Origin: an uncultured Rhodospirillales bacterium
Lineage (GTDB): Bacteria > Pseudomonadota > Alphaproteobacteria > Rhodospirillales > UBA2165
Direction of reading: 5' to 3'
Assembly: GCA_913055735.1 (NCBI GenBank)
Contig: CAJXKD010000002.1
Coordinates: 62,001 to 126,000 of the forward strand
Length of the DNA: 64,000 nt
Positions 41,798 through 50,630 of this stretch are shown one piece after another; positions within the stretch are counted from its first letter, which is position 1, and each line of letters starts with the position of its first letter. Made by a program: the position numbers and the translations under genes. The notes beneath the pieces were generated by a model. It did no database searches, was not told where the DNA came from, and saw nothing but the letters and a program-made list of their open reading frames with translations.

Positions 41798-42796
41798 TTA
41801 GCCGCCGGTTACGTTCATGTGGCGGGCGACGGCGGGGGCCTGGGTTGTCCGGTCGATGACGAAATCGTGGCCCTTGGGCTTGCGGCCGATGGCCTCGTCG
41901 ATGGCGTTCATGAGGGCTTCGTCGCCTTCGCTGGCGCGCAGCGGCGAGCGCAGATCGGCCCAATCATCTTGCCCCAAGCACATATAAAGCTCGCCCGTGC
42001 AGGTCAGACGGACGCGGTTGCAGCCTTCGCAAAAGTTATGGGTGAGGGGCGTGATGAAGCCGAGCCTCTTGCCGGTTTCGGCAACGGTCGTATAGCGCGC
42101 CGGACCGCCCGTGCGGTAATCCGAATCGGTCAGCGTCCAGCTCTTCTCAATCTGTTCGCGCAGTCCCGAGAGTGGCATATATTGGTCGAGGCGGTCCTCG
42201 TCGATTTCACCCATGGGCATGGTTTCGATGAAGGTAAGGTCGAAATCCTGTTCGCCGCACCAGCGGATCATCTCGTCGGCCTCGATGTCGTTAAAACCTT
42301 TGAGGGCCACGGCGTTGATCTTGATTTCCAGCCCGGCCGCCTTTGCCGCGTCCAATCCCGCCATCACGTCCGAGAGTTTCCCCCAACGGGTCACCCTCTG
42401 GAATTTCTCCGGATTCAACGTGTCGAGCGAGACGTTGATGCGGCGCATGCCGCAGTCGTAAAGCTCGCGCGCGAATTCCTTCAGCCGGCTGCCGTTGGTG
42501 GTCAGGGTCAGTTCCTTGAGAGCGCCGCTATCTAGATGGCGGCCAAGATTACGGAACAGGCTCATGATGTTCTTACGCACCAGCGGCTCACCGCCGGTGA
42601 TGCGAATTTTGTCGACACCGCGCCGGACGAAGGCACTGCACACCCGGTCCAATTCCTCCAGGGTCAGTAGTTCGGCTTTGGGCAGGAAGGTCATATGCTC
42701 CGCCATGCAATAGACACAGCGGTAGTTGCAGCGGTCGGTGACCGAGACCCGCAAATAGCTGACTTGGCGTCCGAATGGGTCGATCAAGCTCGACAT
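41798..42796 (-). CDS. moaA: GTP 3',8-cyclase (molybdenum cofactor biosynthesis)
   Basis: 332-aa radical SAM enzyme that starts molybdopterin synthesis from GTP. The N-terminal cluster is C23, C27 and C30 in [21 protein letters not shown] follows. The second, GTP-binding cluster is in [20 protein letters not shown]. The protein ends in Gly-Gly, as required in MoaA. With fdhD, mobA and the formate dehydrogenase genes nearby it forms a molybdoenzyme cluster. The 263 bp upstream, shared with a divergent small gene, hold no structure I could identify. Confidence 0.95.
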   Translation of the reverse strand: MSSLIDPFGRQVSYLRVSVTDRCNYRCVYCMAEHMTFLPKAELLTLEELDRVCSAFVRRGVDKIRITGGEPLVRKNIMSLFRNLGRHLDSGALKELTLTTNGSRLKEFARELYDCGMRRINVSLDTLNPEKFQRVTRWGKLSDVMAGLDAAKAAGLEIKINAVALKGFNDIEADEMIRWCGEQDFDLTFIETMPMGEIDEDRLDQYMPLSGLREQIEKSWTLTDSDYRTGGPARYTTVAETGKRLGFITPLTHNFCEGCNRVRLTCTGELYMCLGQDDWADLRSPLRASEGDEALMNAIDEAIGRKPKGHDFVIDRTTQAPAVARHMNVTGG

Positions 42797-43059
42797 ACTT
42801 CCCCTGTCTTTCTCTCGTTTTCGGCTTTAATCGGCTTTCCCCGCAACTCCTCAATCCGTTAGGCACTGCGGTATATAGCGCTGCCCTAAGATAGTCCGCC
42901 AGGGGAGCCTTGTCATCCCCGACCTGCGCCTGTTTCTCCCCCTCTTTTCCGTGGTCTCCCTGGAATTCTGCGATTCTTTCCCCAATTTATCGAATAGAGG
43001 GAATGGCCCGGGACCATTCGGTCTTCGTTTAGGGCGAAAATACGCGGAGCGCTTGAGCT

Positions 43060-43281
43060 ATGGAATTCGATCCCAAGAAGATGCGCCGATTGAGCGACAA
43101 GATCATGCTGGCGCATGCGCAGGCCTGCAACGAAGGTAATAAGGAGGTGGCCGACCTTCTGCTGAAGGCCCTGGAAGTGGACCTGTCCGCCATCGGCGGC
43201 AAGAACAAGGAAAACCGCCAAAGTACCGAGATGCTGGAGGCGGCTTTCGAACTCCACGATAAGACCTGCGGACGTTTCTAA
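43060..43281 (+). CDS. small conserved-looking hypothetical protein
   Basis: 73 aa, helical and charged (MEFDPKKMRRLSDKIMLAHAQACNEGNKEVADLLLKALEVDL ... LHDKTCGRF), no signal peptide or membrane segment. Two cysteines, one near the end. I do not recognise the family. It lies 76 bp before fdhD on the same strand, so it may be co-transcribed with the molybdenum genes. Codon use is like that of the chromosomal neighbours, which supports coding. Confidence 0.7.
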   Translation: MEFDPKKMRRLSDKIMLAHAQACNEGNKEVADLLLKALEVDLSAIGGKNKENRQSTEMLEAAFELHDKTCGRF

Positions 43282-43357
43282 GTCCCTTTCCAAAAAGCCT
43301 TGGCGGTGATTTAAGACCGCCGCCGACTGCGCTATGGTGGCCGGCGGAGGAACCGAC

Positions 43358-44236
43358 ATGGCCCGTGTGCCCGAATTCGCCATCAAACCCAATCCCGACG
43401 ACCCCCGCCTGACGGCGCGGGTTGACGGCGTCGATCAGAACGGCCAGCCCATCGAGACATCGGTGACGGTGGAACGGCCGCTCACGCTCTTCCTCAACGA
43501 TCAGGAAGTCGTCACGATGATGACTATCGGTGATTATCCCGACTATCTCGCTGTCGGTTACCTTATCAATCAGAACATGCTGGAGGCCGATGACGAGATC
43601 ACCGGCATCGATTATGAGGAGGACATCGATACCATCGTCGTCCGGACCAAAGCGCAAACCGATTTCGAGGACAAGCTGAAGAAGAAAACGGTTACCTCAG
43701 GCTGCGCCCAGGGAACCGTGTTCGGTGACCTGATGGAGAAGTTCGACGATATCCACCTCGACCCCGATGCGCGTATCAAAACCTCCGACCTGTTGGCGTT
43801 GTTGAAGAAGATCAACACGGCACCGAGCCTCTATCTGGAGGCAGGCGCCATTCATGGCTGTGTCCTGTGCGAAGGTGATACGCCGCTAATCTATATGGAA
43901 GATGTCGGACGGCATAATGCGGTCGACAAGATCGCGGGCTACATGTTCCTCAATAAGATCAGCGGCCGTGACAAGATCTTCTACACCACCGGCCGGCTCA
44001 CCAGCGAGATGGTGATCAAGACGGTGCAAATGGAAATCCCCATCCTGGTGTCTCGCTCGGGCTTCACTGCCTGGGGTGTCGATCTGGCGCGTCAAGCGGG
44101 GCTTACCCTGATCGGGCGGGCCAAGGGCAAGCGCTTTCTGGCGCTGTCGGGGCAGGAACGCATTGTCTATGACCTCGAGACCGATGACGTGCCTGACGAG
44201 GATGAGCCTAGCGGTAGGGGCACCCGGCGCGCATGA
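43358..44236 (+). CDS. fdhD: formate dehydrogenase accessory sulfurtransferase
   Basis: 292-aa FdhD, which transfers sulfur to the molybdenum cofactor before insertion into formate dehydrogenase. Recognised by EVVTMMTIGDYPDYLAVGYLINQNML, the Cys loop VTSGCAQGTVFGD, GAIHGCVLCEGDTPLIYMEDVGRHNAVDKIAGYMF and TTGRLTSEMVIKTVQMEIPILVSRSGFT. The Cys loop has a single Cys where E. coli has a C-x-x-C. Start ATG 43358 has a strong GGAGGAA site; 43334 does not. Overlaps mobA by ATGA, indicating coupled translation. Confidence 0.93.
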   Translation: MARVPEFAIKPNPDDPRLTARVDGVDQNGQPIETSVTVERPLTLFLNDQEVVTMMTIGDYPDYLAVGYLINQNMLEADDEITGIDYEEDIDTIVVRTKAQTDFEDKLKKKTVTSGCAQGTVFGDLMEKFDDIHLDPDARIKTSDLLALLKKINTAPSLYLEAGAIHGCVLCEGDTPLIYMEDVGRHNAVDKIAGYMFLNKISGRDKIFYTTGRLTSEMVIKTVQMEIPILVSRSGFTAWGVDLARQAGLTLIGRAKGKRFLALSGQERIVYDLETDDVPDEDEPSGRGTRRA

Positions 44237-44844
44237 CCGGCGTTGTCGGGGTTATTTTAGCGGGCGGTTTGTCGCGCCGCATGGGCGGCGGCGACAAGGG
44301 GCTGCTGAGCATTGCCGGCAAGCCGATGCTCAGCTGGGTGATCGAGCGAGTCACGCCGCAGGTCGAGACGGTGATCCTCAACGCCAACGGCGACGAAGGC
44401 CGGTTCGCCGAGTGCGGCCTGCCGGTGGTTGCCGACCGTATCACCGGTTATGCCGGGCCGCTCGCAGGCATCCTAACGGGTATGGAATGGGCGGCGGAAC
44501 ACCGGCCCGATTGCGCGTGGATCGCCACCTTTCCCTCGGACGCACCGTTGATCCCAACGGATATGGTGGCGCACCTGTTGCCGGGTAGGGGCGAGGACGA
44601 TCTCGAGATTGGCTGCGCCATGTCACAGGGGCGCACTCATCCCGTCTGCGCCGTGTGGCGGGTGTCGCTTGCCGCCGATCTGAGGACTGCCATGGAAGGA
44701 GAAGGCATGCGCAAGATAGATGCCTGGACGGCGCGCCACCGGATCAAGCACGTCGACTTTGCCGCCGATCCCGTCGATCCGTTCTTCAACGTCAACACCA
44801 AGGAAGACCTCGACACGGCCGAGCAGTTGCTGCGCACCAGATGA
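44233..44844 (+). CDS. mobA: molybdenum cofactor guanylyltransferase
   Basis: 203-aa nucleotidyltransferase that attaches GMP to molybdopterin to form the MGD cofactor used by formate dehydrogenase. The motif ILAGGLSRRMGGGDKGLLSIAGKPML at the N-terminus and the FPSDAPLIP segment (about 98-106) are characteristic. The C-terminal FFNVNTKEDLDTAEQLL is typical. It overlaps fdhD by 4 bp and is followed by the ModE-like gene. Confidence 0.93.
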   Translation: MTGVVGVILAGGLSRRMGGGDKGLLSIAGKPMLSWVIERVTPQVETVILNANGDEGRFAECGLPVVADRITGYAGPLAGILTGMEWAAEHRPDCAWIATFPSDAPLIPTDMVAHLLPGRGEDDLEIGCAMSQGRTHPVCAVWRVSLAADLRTAMEGEGMRKIDAWTARHRIKHVDFAADPVDPFFNVNTKEDLDTAEQLLRTR

Positions 44845-44891
44845 ATGATGTGTTATCGTCGCGCGCGTTAAAGCGGGAATGATGGCGAACG

Positions 44892-45263
44892 ATGGACGAA
44901 GTCCGTAAGCAAAAAAGCAGGGCGCCCCGGTTGCGCCTTCTGGTAGGGTCGGCGACCGATTTGGGCCCCGGTAAGACACAGCTTCTGGAAGCGATCGCCG
45001 AGACCGGCTCCATCTCTGCCGCTGCGCGCAAGATGAACATGTCCTACCGGCGCGCCTGGAACTTGGTTGACAAAATCAATCGCGATTTTGAACAGCCGCT
45101 TGTGCTGACCAATTCCGGCGGCAAGGGCGGTGGCGGCGCCGAGGTGACGGCATTCGGCCACGAGGTGTTGAGACGCTATCGCCAAATCGAGGAAAAAGCG
45201 CTGCGCAGCGTCGCCGCCGACCTCGATGACTTCACCCGTTTTCTATCGGGTAAATCCGATTAG
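44892..45263 (+). CDS. ModE-like winged-helix regulator (DNA-binding domain only)
   Basis: 123 aa, equal to the N-terminal domain of ModE: LGPGKTQLLEAIAETGSISAAARKMNMSYRRAWNLVDKIN is the winged helix-turn-helix, then LVLTNSGGKGGGGAEVTAFGHEVLRRYRQIE, the usual wing with Gly-rich loop. The C-terminal molybdate-binding domains of ModE are missing. It probably regulates molybdenum or formate dehydrogenase genes. Its stop overlaps the convergent fdsA stop by 4 bp. Confidence 0.88.
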   Translation: MDEVRKQKSRAPRLRLLVGSATDLGPGKTQLLEAIAETGSISAAARKMNMSYRRAWNLVDKINRDFEQPLVLTNSGGKGGGGAEVTAFGHEVLRRYRQIEEKALRSVAADLDDFTRFLSGKSD

Positions 45264-47983
45264 GCGATTTCCAGCCGCGCCGCCGAGAATTTCAATTCGG
45301 GAATTTTGCCGAACGGATCCAGTGCCGGATTAGTGAGGATATTGGCCGCCGCCTCGTGATAGCAGAAGGGCATGAAGATCAATCCCTCGGGAACGTTGGG
45401 CTCGCGCCGCGCCGTGACCTCGATGGAACCGCGCCGCGTCGTGACCTTGACCTTGCTGCCCGGCTCGATGCCCAGCTTCTCCATATCCTGCGGCGAGACC
45501 TGTAACGTCGCTTCCGGCTCGATAGCATCGAGGCTGGTTGCGCGCCGCGTCATGGCGCCGGTATGCCAATGTTCCAGCAGACGGCCCGTGCTCAGCATAA
45601 AGGGGAACTCGGCGTCCGGCGTTTCATCGGGCGGCAGTACGTCTGCGGGATAAAGGTTGCCGCGTCCCGATTTGGTCGGGAAACCGTCTGTGAAGATGAC
45701 CTCGTGGCCCGGCAGATCCTCGGCCTCACAAGGGTATGTCACCGCGTCCTCGCGTTCCAGCCGCTCCCACGAGATATGTTCCATGGAGGGCATGCAGCCG
45801 CGCATTTCTTCGTGTACATCGCGGGGGTGGGTGTAATGCCAATCGAGGCCGATGCGGTTGGCGATCTCCTGAATGATCCACCAGTCCTGGCGGGCCTCAC
45901 CCGGCATCTCAAGGGCCTTGCGGCCCATTTGGACGCGCCGGTCGGTGTTGGTGACGGTACCGTCCTTCTCCGGCCAGGCGGACGCGGGGAGGACCACATC
46001 TGCGAACGCTGCCGTTTCGGTCATGAAAATGTCCTGGACCACCAGATGCTCGAGCTTGGCGAGCGCGGAGCGCGTATGGTGTGCGTCAGGATCGGACATG
46101 GCGGGGTTTTCACCCATGATGTAAACACCACGGATGATGTCGTCATGGATGGCATCGGTGATCTCGACGACCGTCAAACCGGTTTTGGGGTTGAGGTCGG
46201 TTTCCCAGAACTTCTCGAACTTGGACTGGGCGTCCTGATCGGCGACCAGTTTGTAGTCAGGATACATCATCGGGATCAGGCCCGCATCCGATGCGCCTTG
46301 CACATTGTTCTGACCGCGCAGAGGGTGCAGCCCCGCACCAGGGCGGCCGACATGGCCGCACAGTAGCGCCAGCGAGATCAGACAGCGCACGTTATCGGTA
46401 CCGTGCGTGTGCTGCGAAATCCCCATTCCCCAGAAAATCATCGCCGCCCGGGCCCGTGCGATCTTGCGCGCCACGATGCGGATCTCGTCGGCCTCGATAC
46501 CGCATAGCGAGGCCATCTTCTCCGGCGAGAAGTTCTTCACATGCTTGGTGAGTTCGTCGAAGCCTTGGGTGTGCGCCTCGACGTACTGCCGATCGTACAG
46601 TTCCTCGGTCACGATGACGTTGAGCATGGCATTCAGCAGGGCAACGTCGCTGCTCGGCGTGAACTGCAGGACGTGCTTGGCAAATTTGCTGAGATCCGAC
46701 CGGCGCGGATCGATCACCACCAATTCGGCACCGTTGCGGGCGGCGTTCTTGATAAAGGTGGCGGCGACAGGGTGGTTGCTCGTTGGGTTCGCGCCGATCA
46801 CCACGATTAGGTCGGAGTTCAAACATTCGATCACAGGCGCGGTGACCGCGCCCGAGCCGATATTCTCCAGCAGCGCCGCGACCGAGGATGCGTGACACAG
46901 GCGTGTACAGTGATCGACATTATTGGTGCCGAAGCCAGTGCGCACCAGCTTCTGGAACATATAGGCCTCTTCGTTCGACCCCTTGGCCGAGCCGAATCCG
47001 GCGAGACCGTCGGGGCCGTGTTTCTCGTGAATGCGGCGTAGACCTTCGGCGGCCCGATCGAGCGCCTCCTCCCAGGTCGCTTCTCGGAACGCCTCGAACG
47101 GGTTGGCGGGATCGACGGTCGTCTCGGCGCTCTTGCCGACGCCCTCCTTGCGGATAAGCGGAACCGTCAGCCGTTGTGGGTGGTTAGCATAATCCATCCC
47201 GAAACGTCCCTTGACGCACAACCGGTTCTGATTAGCTGGACCGTCTCGACCGTCGACCTTGATGATCTTGTTGTCCTTGACGTGAAAACGGACTTGGCAG
47301 CCGACGCCGCAATAAGGGCAGACACTATCGACGGTCTTGTCGGCGACCACCTCACCATTTTTGATCTCGACGCCCGCAGGTAGTAACGCGCCGGTGGGGC
47401 ATACTTGCACGCATTCGCCGCAGGCGACGCAGGTGCTGTTGCCCATGGGGTCGCCCATGTCGAATACGATCTCGGCCTCGGAGCCGCGCAGGGCCATACC
47501 GATGACGTCGTTGGCTTGCACTTCACGGCAAGCGCGGACACACAGGTTACACTGAATACATTTGTTGAGATCGACGGCGATGGCCGGATGGCTCGTATCG
47601 GTCCTGGCCGTATGCGATTTGGGGAAACGGCTGTCGACAACCCCCATTTCCTCCGTCCAGCGCTTAAACTCGCTTTCCGGCGATTCTTGATCAGCGAGCA
47701 ACAACTCAAGGACCATCTCGCGCGCCTTGGTCGCGCGTTCCGATACGGTTGAGACCACCATGCCTGGTTCGGGTTTGCGGATGCAGGAGGCTGCGAGCGT
47801 GCGTTCGCCCTCGACGTCGACCATGCAGGCGCGGCAGTTGCCGTCGCCGCGGTAGCCGGGCTCATGGCGGTAGCAGAGGTGAGGGATTTCCTTGCCGAGC
47901 CGGTAAGCCACCTGCCAGATGGTTTCGCCGGGGGCGGCTTCGACGTCCTTGCCGTCGAGTTTGAAGACGATCTTGTCGCTCAT
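45260..47983 (-). CDS. fdsA: NAD-dependent formate dehydrogenase, alpha (molybdenum) subunit
   Basis: 907-aa catalytic subunit oxidising formate to CO2. Domains in order: plant-type [2Fe-2S] with C37, C50, C53 and C67; a double [4Fe-4S] ferredoxin (CIQCNLCVRACREV and CVACGECVQVCPTGAL); the [4Fe-4S] of the molybdopterin domain (VCPYCGVGC); then the MGD-binding body with the molybdenum ligand C363 in RLCHASS, a Cys rather than selenocysteine. C-terminal MGD-dinucleotide domain ends at 45260. Start ATG 47983 has GGGAG upstream and overlaps the fdsGB stop by ATGA; a longer frame exists but would run into that gene. Confidence 0.93.
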   Translation of the reverse strand: MSDKIVFKLDGKDVEAAPGETIWQVAYRLGKEIPHLCYRHEPGYRGDGNCRACMVDVEGERTLAASCIRKPEPGMVVSTVSERATKAREMVLELLLADQESPESEFKRWTEEMGVVDSRFPKSHTARTDTSHPAIAVDLNKCIQCNLCVRACREVQANDVIGMALRGSEAEIVFDMGDPMGNSTCVACGECVQVCPTGALLPAGVEIKNGEVVADKTVDSVCPYCGVGCQVRFHVKDNKIIKVDGRDGPANQNRLCVKGRFGMDYANHPQRLTVPLIRKEGVGKSAETTVDPANPFEAFREATWEEALDRAAEGLRRIHEKHGPDGLAGFGSAKGSNEEAYMFQKLVRTGFGTNNVDHCTRLCHASSVAALLENIGSGAVTAPVIECLNSDLIVVIGANPTSNHPVAATFIKNAARNGAELVVIDPRRSDLSKFAKHVLQFTPSSDVALLNAMLNVIVTEELYDRQYVEAHTQGFDELTKHVKNFSPEKMASLCGIEADEIRIVARKIARARAAMIFWGMGISQHTHGTDNVRCLISLALLCGHVGRPGAGLHPLRGQNNVQGASDAGLIPMMYPDYKLVADQDAQSKFEKFWETDLNPKTGLTVVEITDAIHDDIIRGVYIMGENPAMSDPDAHHTRSALAKLEHLVVQDIFMTETAAFADVVLPASAWPEKDGTVTNTDRRVQMGRKALEMPGEARQDWWIIQEIANRIGLDWHYTHPRDVHEEMRGCMPSMEHISWERLEREDAVTYPCEAEDLPGHEVIFTDGFPTKSGRGNLYPADVLPPDETPDAEFPFMLSTGRLLEHWHTGAMTRRATSLDAIEPEATLQVSPQDMEKLGIEPGSKVKVTTRRGSIEVTARREPNVPEGLIFMPFCYHEAAANILTNPALDPFGKIPELKFSAARLEIA

Positions 47984-49626
47984 GACACATCTCCCTCGAA
48001 AAACTTGAAGGCGGCGAGTACCGGGTTTGGCGCCGCCTGCCCCAAGCCGCAAATCGAGGCGTCACGCATGGTTTGGCTCAGTTCCGTCATCAAGTCCCGG
48101 TCCCAATCCCGCTGTTCCAGCAATCTTACCATCTTTTCGCAGCCGACGCGGCAAGGCGTGCATTGGCCACAGCTCTCATCGGCGAAAAACCGCAGAAGAT
48201 TGAGGACAACGTCGCGGATATCGTCTTTATCCGACAGGACCACCACCGCAGCGGAGCCCACGAAACAGCCATATTTCTCAAGAACGCCGAAATCCAAAGG
48301 CTCGTCGCCCAACTCCGCCGGTAAGATACCGCCCGAGGCGCCGCCGGGCAGATAGGCTTTGAAGCTGTGGCCATCGGCCATGCCGCCGCAATGATCCTCG
48401 ATCAGTTGGCGGACCGTCACCCCGGAAGGAGCCTGCACCACGCCCGGCTTCTTGACCCGGCCCGAAACGGAATAGAAATGCGGCCGTCCCTGGTCCTGGT
48501 ACCAGTCGGCGCCGTTGGTCAGGATCTGTGAAACCCAGTACATGGTTTCGATGTTGTTGATCACCGTCGGACGGCCGAATAGGCCGCGCTGGGCAGGGTA
48601 GGGTGGCCGATTGCGCGGCAGGCCCCGCTTTCCCTCTATGCTTTCCAGCATCCCGCCTTCTTCCCCGCAGATGTAGGCTCCCGCGCCCCGGCGCAGATGG
48701 ATCGTGACGCCTTCGGCGAGCCCAGCTTTCACGACCGCGTCGATTTCGCGGTGGAGCAAATCGTGAACCTGTGGGTACTCGTCGCGCAAATAGATATATA
48801 TGTCTTCCGCTTCGATGGCTTTTGCCGTCAGAAGCGCGCCCTCCAGAACGCGATGCGGTGCCGTCTCCAGACAATGGCGGTCCTTGAAGGTACCCGGTTC
48901 GCCTTCGTCACCGTTGATGGCCAGCACGCGTGGTTTCCCCGCCTTTTCCATAAAGCGCCATTTACGTGCTGTCGGGAATCCGGCGCCGCCCATTCCCCGT
49001 AATCCCGCCTTCTCAATCTCCTCAATAAGCGATTCCGCCGTTCGTGTACCGGTATTCGCTTCCCCCAAGACCTTATAACCGCCGTTCCGGCGGTAAGCGT
49101 CCAGATCCTCGTAGGCCGGAAGGTCCGGAAGGATATTTCCATTCGTAACGGTGTCCTTCACCGACGCAGTTTTTGCGTGCGGAACTTGGCGTTTTCCCAC
49201 TACCGCGACTGGGGCGGCGTGGCAGGCACCGACGCATGGGGCCGGAATAACGCGGACGTTAGTCCCCAATTCCGTTTTCAAATCCTCAATCAGGTCGTGG
49301 GCGCCCGCCATTTCACAGGCGATCCCGTCACAGACGCGTATTGTCAGTGCCGGCGGTGGAGTTTCGTCTTCGCGCACGACATCGAAGTGATGATAGAAGG
49401 TGGCAACCTCGTAGACCTCAGTTTGCGCGAGGTTCATTTCGCGCGCCAAAGCGGCGAGGTTGGCGGCAGGTAAATGGCCTTTGTCGTCCTGGATAAGATG
49501 CAAATGTTCGATCAGAAGGTCCCGCTGACGGGACCGACCGCCAAGCAGACCTCGCACATAGTCCACGGCGACCGGATCGATTTGCCGGCCTTTTGGGTAA
49601 GCGCTTTTTTTACGAGGTTTGCTCAT
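47980..49626 (-). CDS. formate dehydrogenase gamma-beta fusion (NuoE/FdsG plus NuoF/FdsB)
   Basis: 548 aa. Residues 1 to about 160 are the thioredoxin-like [2Fe-2S] NuoE/FdsG part (IRVCDGIACEMAG and APCVGACHAAP carry four Cys). The rest is NuoF/FdsB with the FMN site GLRGMGGAGFPTARKW, the NADH-binding AINGDEGEPGTFKDR and the [4Fe-4S] motif ESCGQCTPCRVGCEK. It passes electrons from FdsA to NAD+. These subunits are usually separate genes. Start ATG 49626 is chosen because homologous sequence begins there; an in-frame extension to 49785 overlaps the divergent promoter. No clear Shine-Dalgarno. Confidence 0.9.
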   Translation of the reverse strand: MSKPRKKSAYPKGRQIDPVAVDYVRGLLGGRSRQRDLLIEHLHLIQDDKGHLPAANLAALAREMNLAQTEVYEVATFYHHFDVVREDETPPPALTIRVCDGIACEMAGAHDLIEDLKTELGTNVRVIPAPCVGACHAAPVAVVGKRQVPHAKTASVKDTVTNGNILPDLPAYEDLDAYRRNGGYKVLGEANTGTRTAESLIEEIEKAGLRGMGGAGFPTARKWRFMEKAGKPRVLAINGDEGEPGTFKDRHCLETAPHRVLEGALLTAKAIEAEDIYIYLRDEYPQVHDLLHREIDAVVKAGLAEGVTIHLRRGAGAYICGEEGGMLESIEGKRGLPRNRPPYPAQRGLFGRPTVINNIETMYWVSQILTNGADWYQDQGRPHFYSVSGRVKKPGVVQAPSGVTVRQLIEDHCGGMADGHSFKAYLPGGASGGILPAELGDEPLDFGVLEKYGCFVGSAAVVVLSDKDDIRDVVLNLLRFFADESCGQCTPCRVGCEKMVRLLEQRDWDRDLMTELSQTMRDASICGLGQAAPNPVLAAFKFFEGDVS

Positions 49627-49634
49627 TGGACCAA

Positions 49635-49647
49635 ATCTACTGTAGAT
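49635..49647. promoter_or_regulatory. perfect palindrome upstream of fds operon
   Basis: ATCTAC-T-GTAGAT, a 13-nt perfect palindrome 9 bp before the fds start and inside the divergent region with chpT. Its position suggests an operator for the formate dehydrogenase operon, possibly for the ModE-like protein, though it does not match the E. coli ModE box. The GTTATCG / TAAC sequence next to it (49651-49668) may be part of the same site. Confidence 0.4.
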
Positions 49648-49833
49648 GTTGTTATCGTTTGATGTAACCCGCAGGAAAGCAGGAGGATTGGCCGCCATTA
49701 TGCCGACGCATTTGGAAAACGAAACCACGGTTTTAGGAGAGGAAAAATCTCTCGCCGGGTGGGAAAATTTGGGGCTGGACCTCATCCCTCAGCCCACTGG
49801 TCGTCCCACTGTCTTTCTCGAGGTTTTCCCACG

Positions 49834-50469
49834 ATGAGCGATGCAGAGCATTGGCGCATCGCCCAGCTGATGTGCTCAAAGTTGTGTCACGACCTAATCA
49901 GTCCGATCGGCGCGATCAATAACGGTCTCGAAATTCTCGGCGATAGCGGCCCCGATATGCAGGGCGAGGCCATCGATCTCATCGGAAAGAGCGCCCAACA
50001 GGCAGCCAATCGTCTCTCCTTCTACCGCGTGGCTTTCGGCGGGACCGGCCAAAACGATCCGCTAGAGGAGTCCCAAATTCGATTATTGGTTGAGAATCTC
50101 CTGTTCGGCAGCCGGGTATCGCTGAATTGGACTGCGGCGCCCGCCGGCGATGTTTCCGCCATCTCGCGGCCGCTGGGGCGGCTGATCCTGAATATGGCGT
50201 CGGTCGGCATCGAAGCCCTTCCTAGGGGCGGCCTGGTCAATCTGAGCCTCGATCGAAGTGGCGGCACCCGTATTGTCGCCGAGGCTATCGGGCAAAAATG
50301 CACAGTGGCGGAAGATATGCTACAGGCGCTTTCCGAAGACCTGGACCTGGAAAACGTTAACGTTAAGAATGTTGGCGGTGTCCTCATCCGGCGGTTGGCA
50401 ATGGACCTTAATATGTCCTTAAACATCGCGCTCTCGCCCGATGAATCGTTAATTTTGACCGCATCCTGA
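49834..50469 (+). CDS. chpT: ChpT-like histidine phosphotransferase
   Basis: 211-aa relay protein that passes phosphate from the hybrid kinase CckA to CtrA and CpdR. The dimerisation/phosphotransfer helix QLMCSKLCHDLISPIGAINNGLEIL carries phosphoacceptor H19; the remainder is a degenerate ATPase-like domain (ILNMASVGIEALPRGGLVNLSL) that does not bind ATP. ATG 49834 is preceded by GAGG; in-frame 49759 has no such site. It lies directly upstream of the chemotaxis operon, and its 3' end holds a CtrA box. Confidence 0.88.
   Translation: MSDAEHWRIAQLMCSKLCHDLISPIGAINNGLEILGDSGPDMQGEAIDLIGKSAQQAANRLSFYRVAFGGTGQNDPLEESQIRLLVENLLFGSRVSLNWTAAPAGDVSAISRPLGRLILNMASVGIEALPRGGLVNLSLDRSGGTRIVAEAIGQKCTVAEDMLQALSEDLDLENVNVKNVGGVLIRRLAMDLNMSLNIALSPDESLILTAS
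50408..50422. promoter_or_regulatory. perfect CtrA box inside chpT 3' end
   Basis: TTAA-N7-TTAA (TTAA at 50408-50411 and 50419-50422), the full consensus for CtrA binding, 209 bp upstream of the cheA start. Three more TTAA half sites lie at 50357, 50363 and 50449. Such a density of TTAA is unusual in this GC-rich DNA. Confidence 0.6.
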
Positions 50470-50630
50470 TCGTCTTCTATCCCGCCTAAACCGGCGGATA
50501 TAGGGATTTTCCGATATCAATTTTTTTTGGTGTCGGGGGGTTCGAATCTTCGACTTCGTCCCCATTTCCAATGGTGGCAGCAATGAGGCAGAACGCCCGG
50601 TTGGCCGCCACTATGGGAGTGACGAAAGTC

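Noticed and set aside
42913..43392. Minus-strand frame of 159 codons opposite the small gene at 43060
   Set aside because: It overlaps the plus-strand 73-aa gene and the fdhD leader, has no ribosome-binding site and reads as a shadow of the plus-strand frame.
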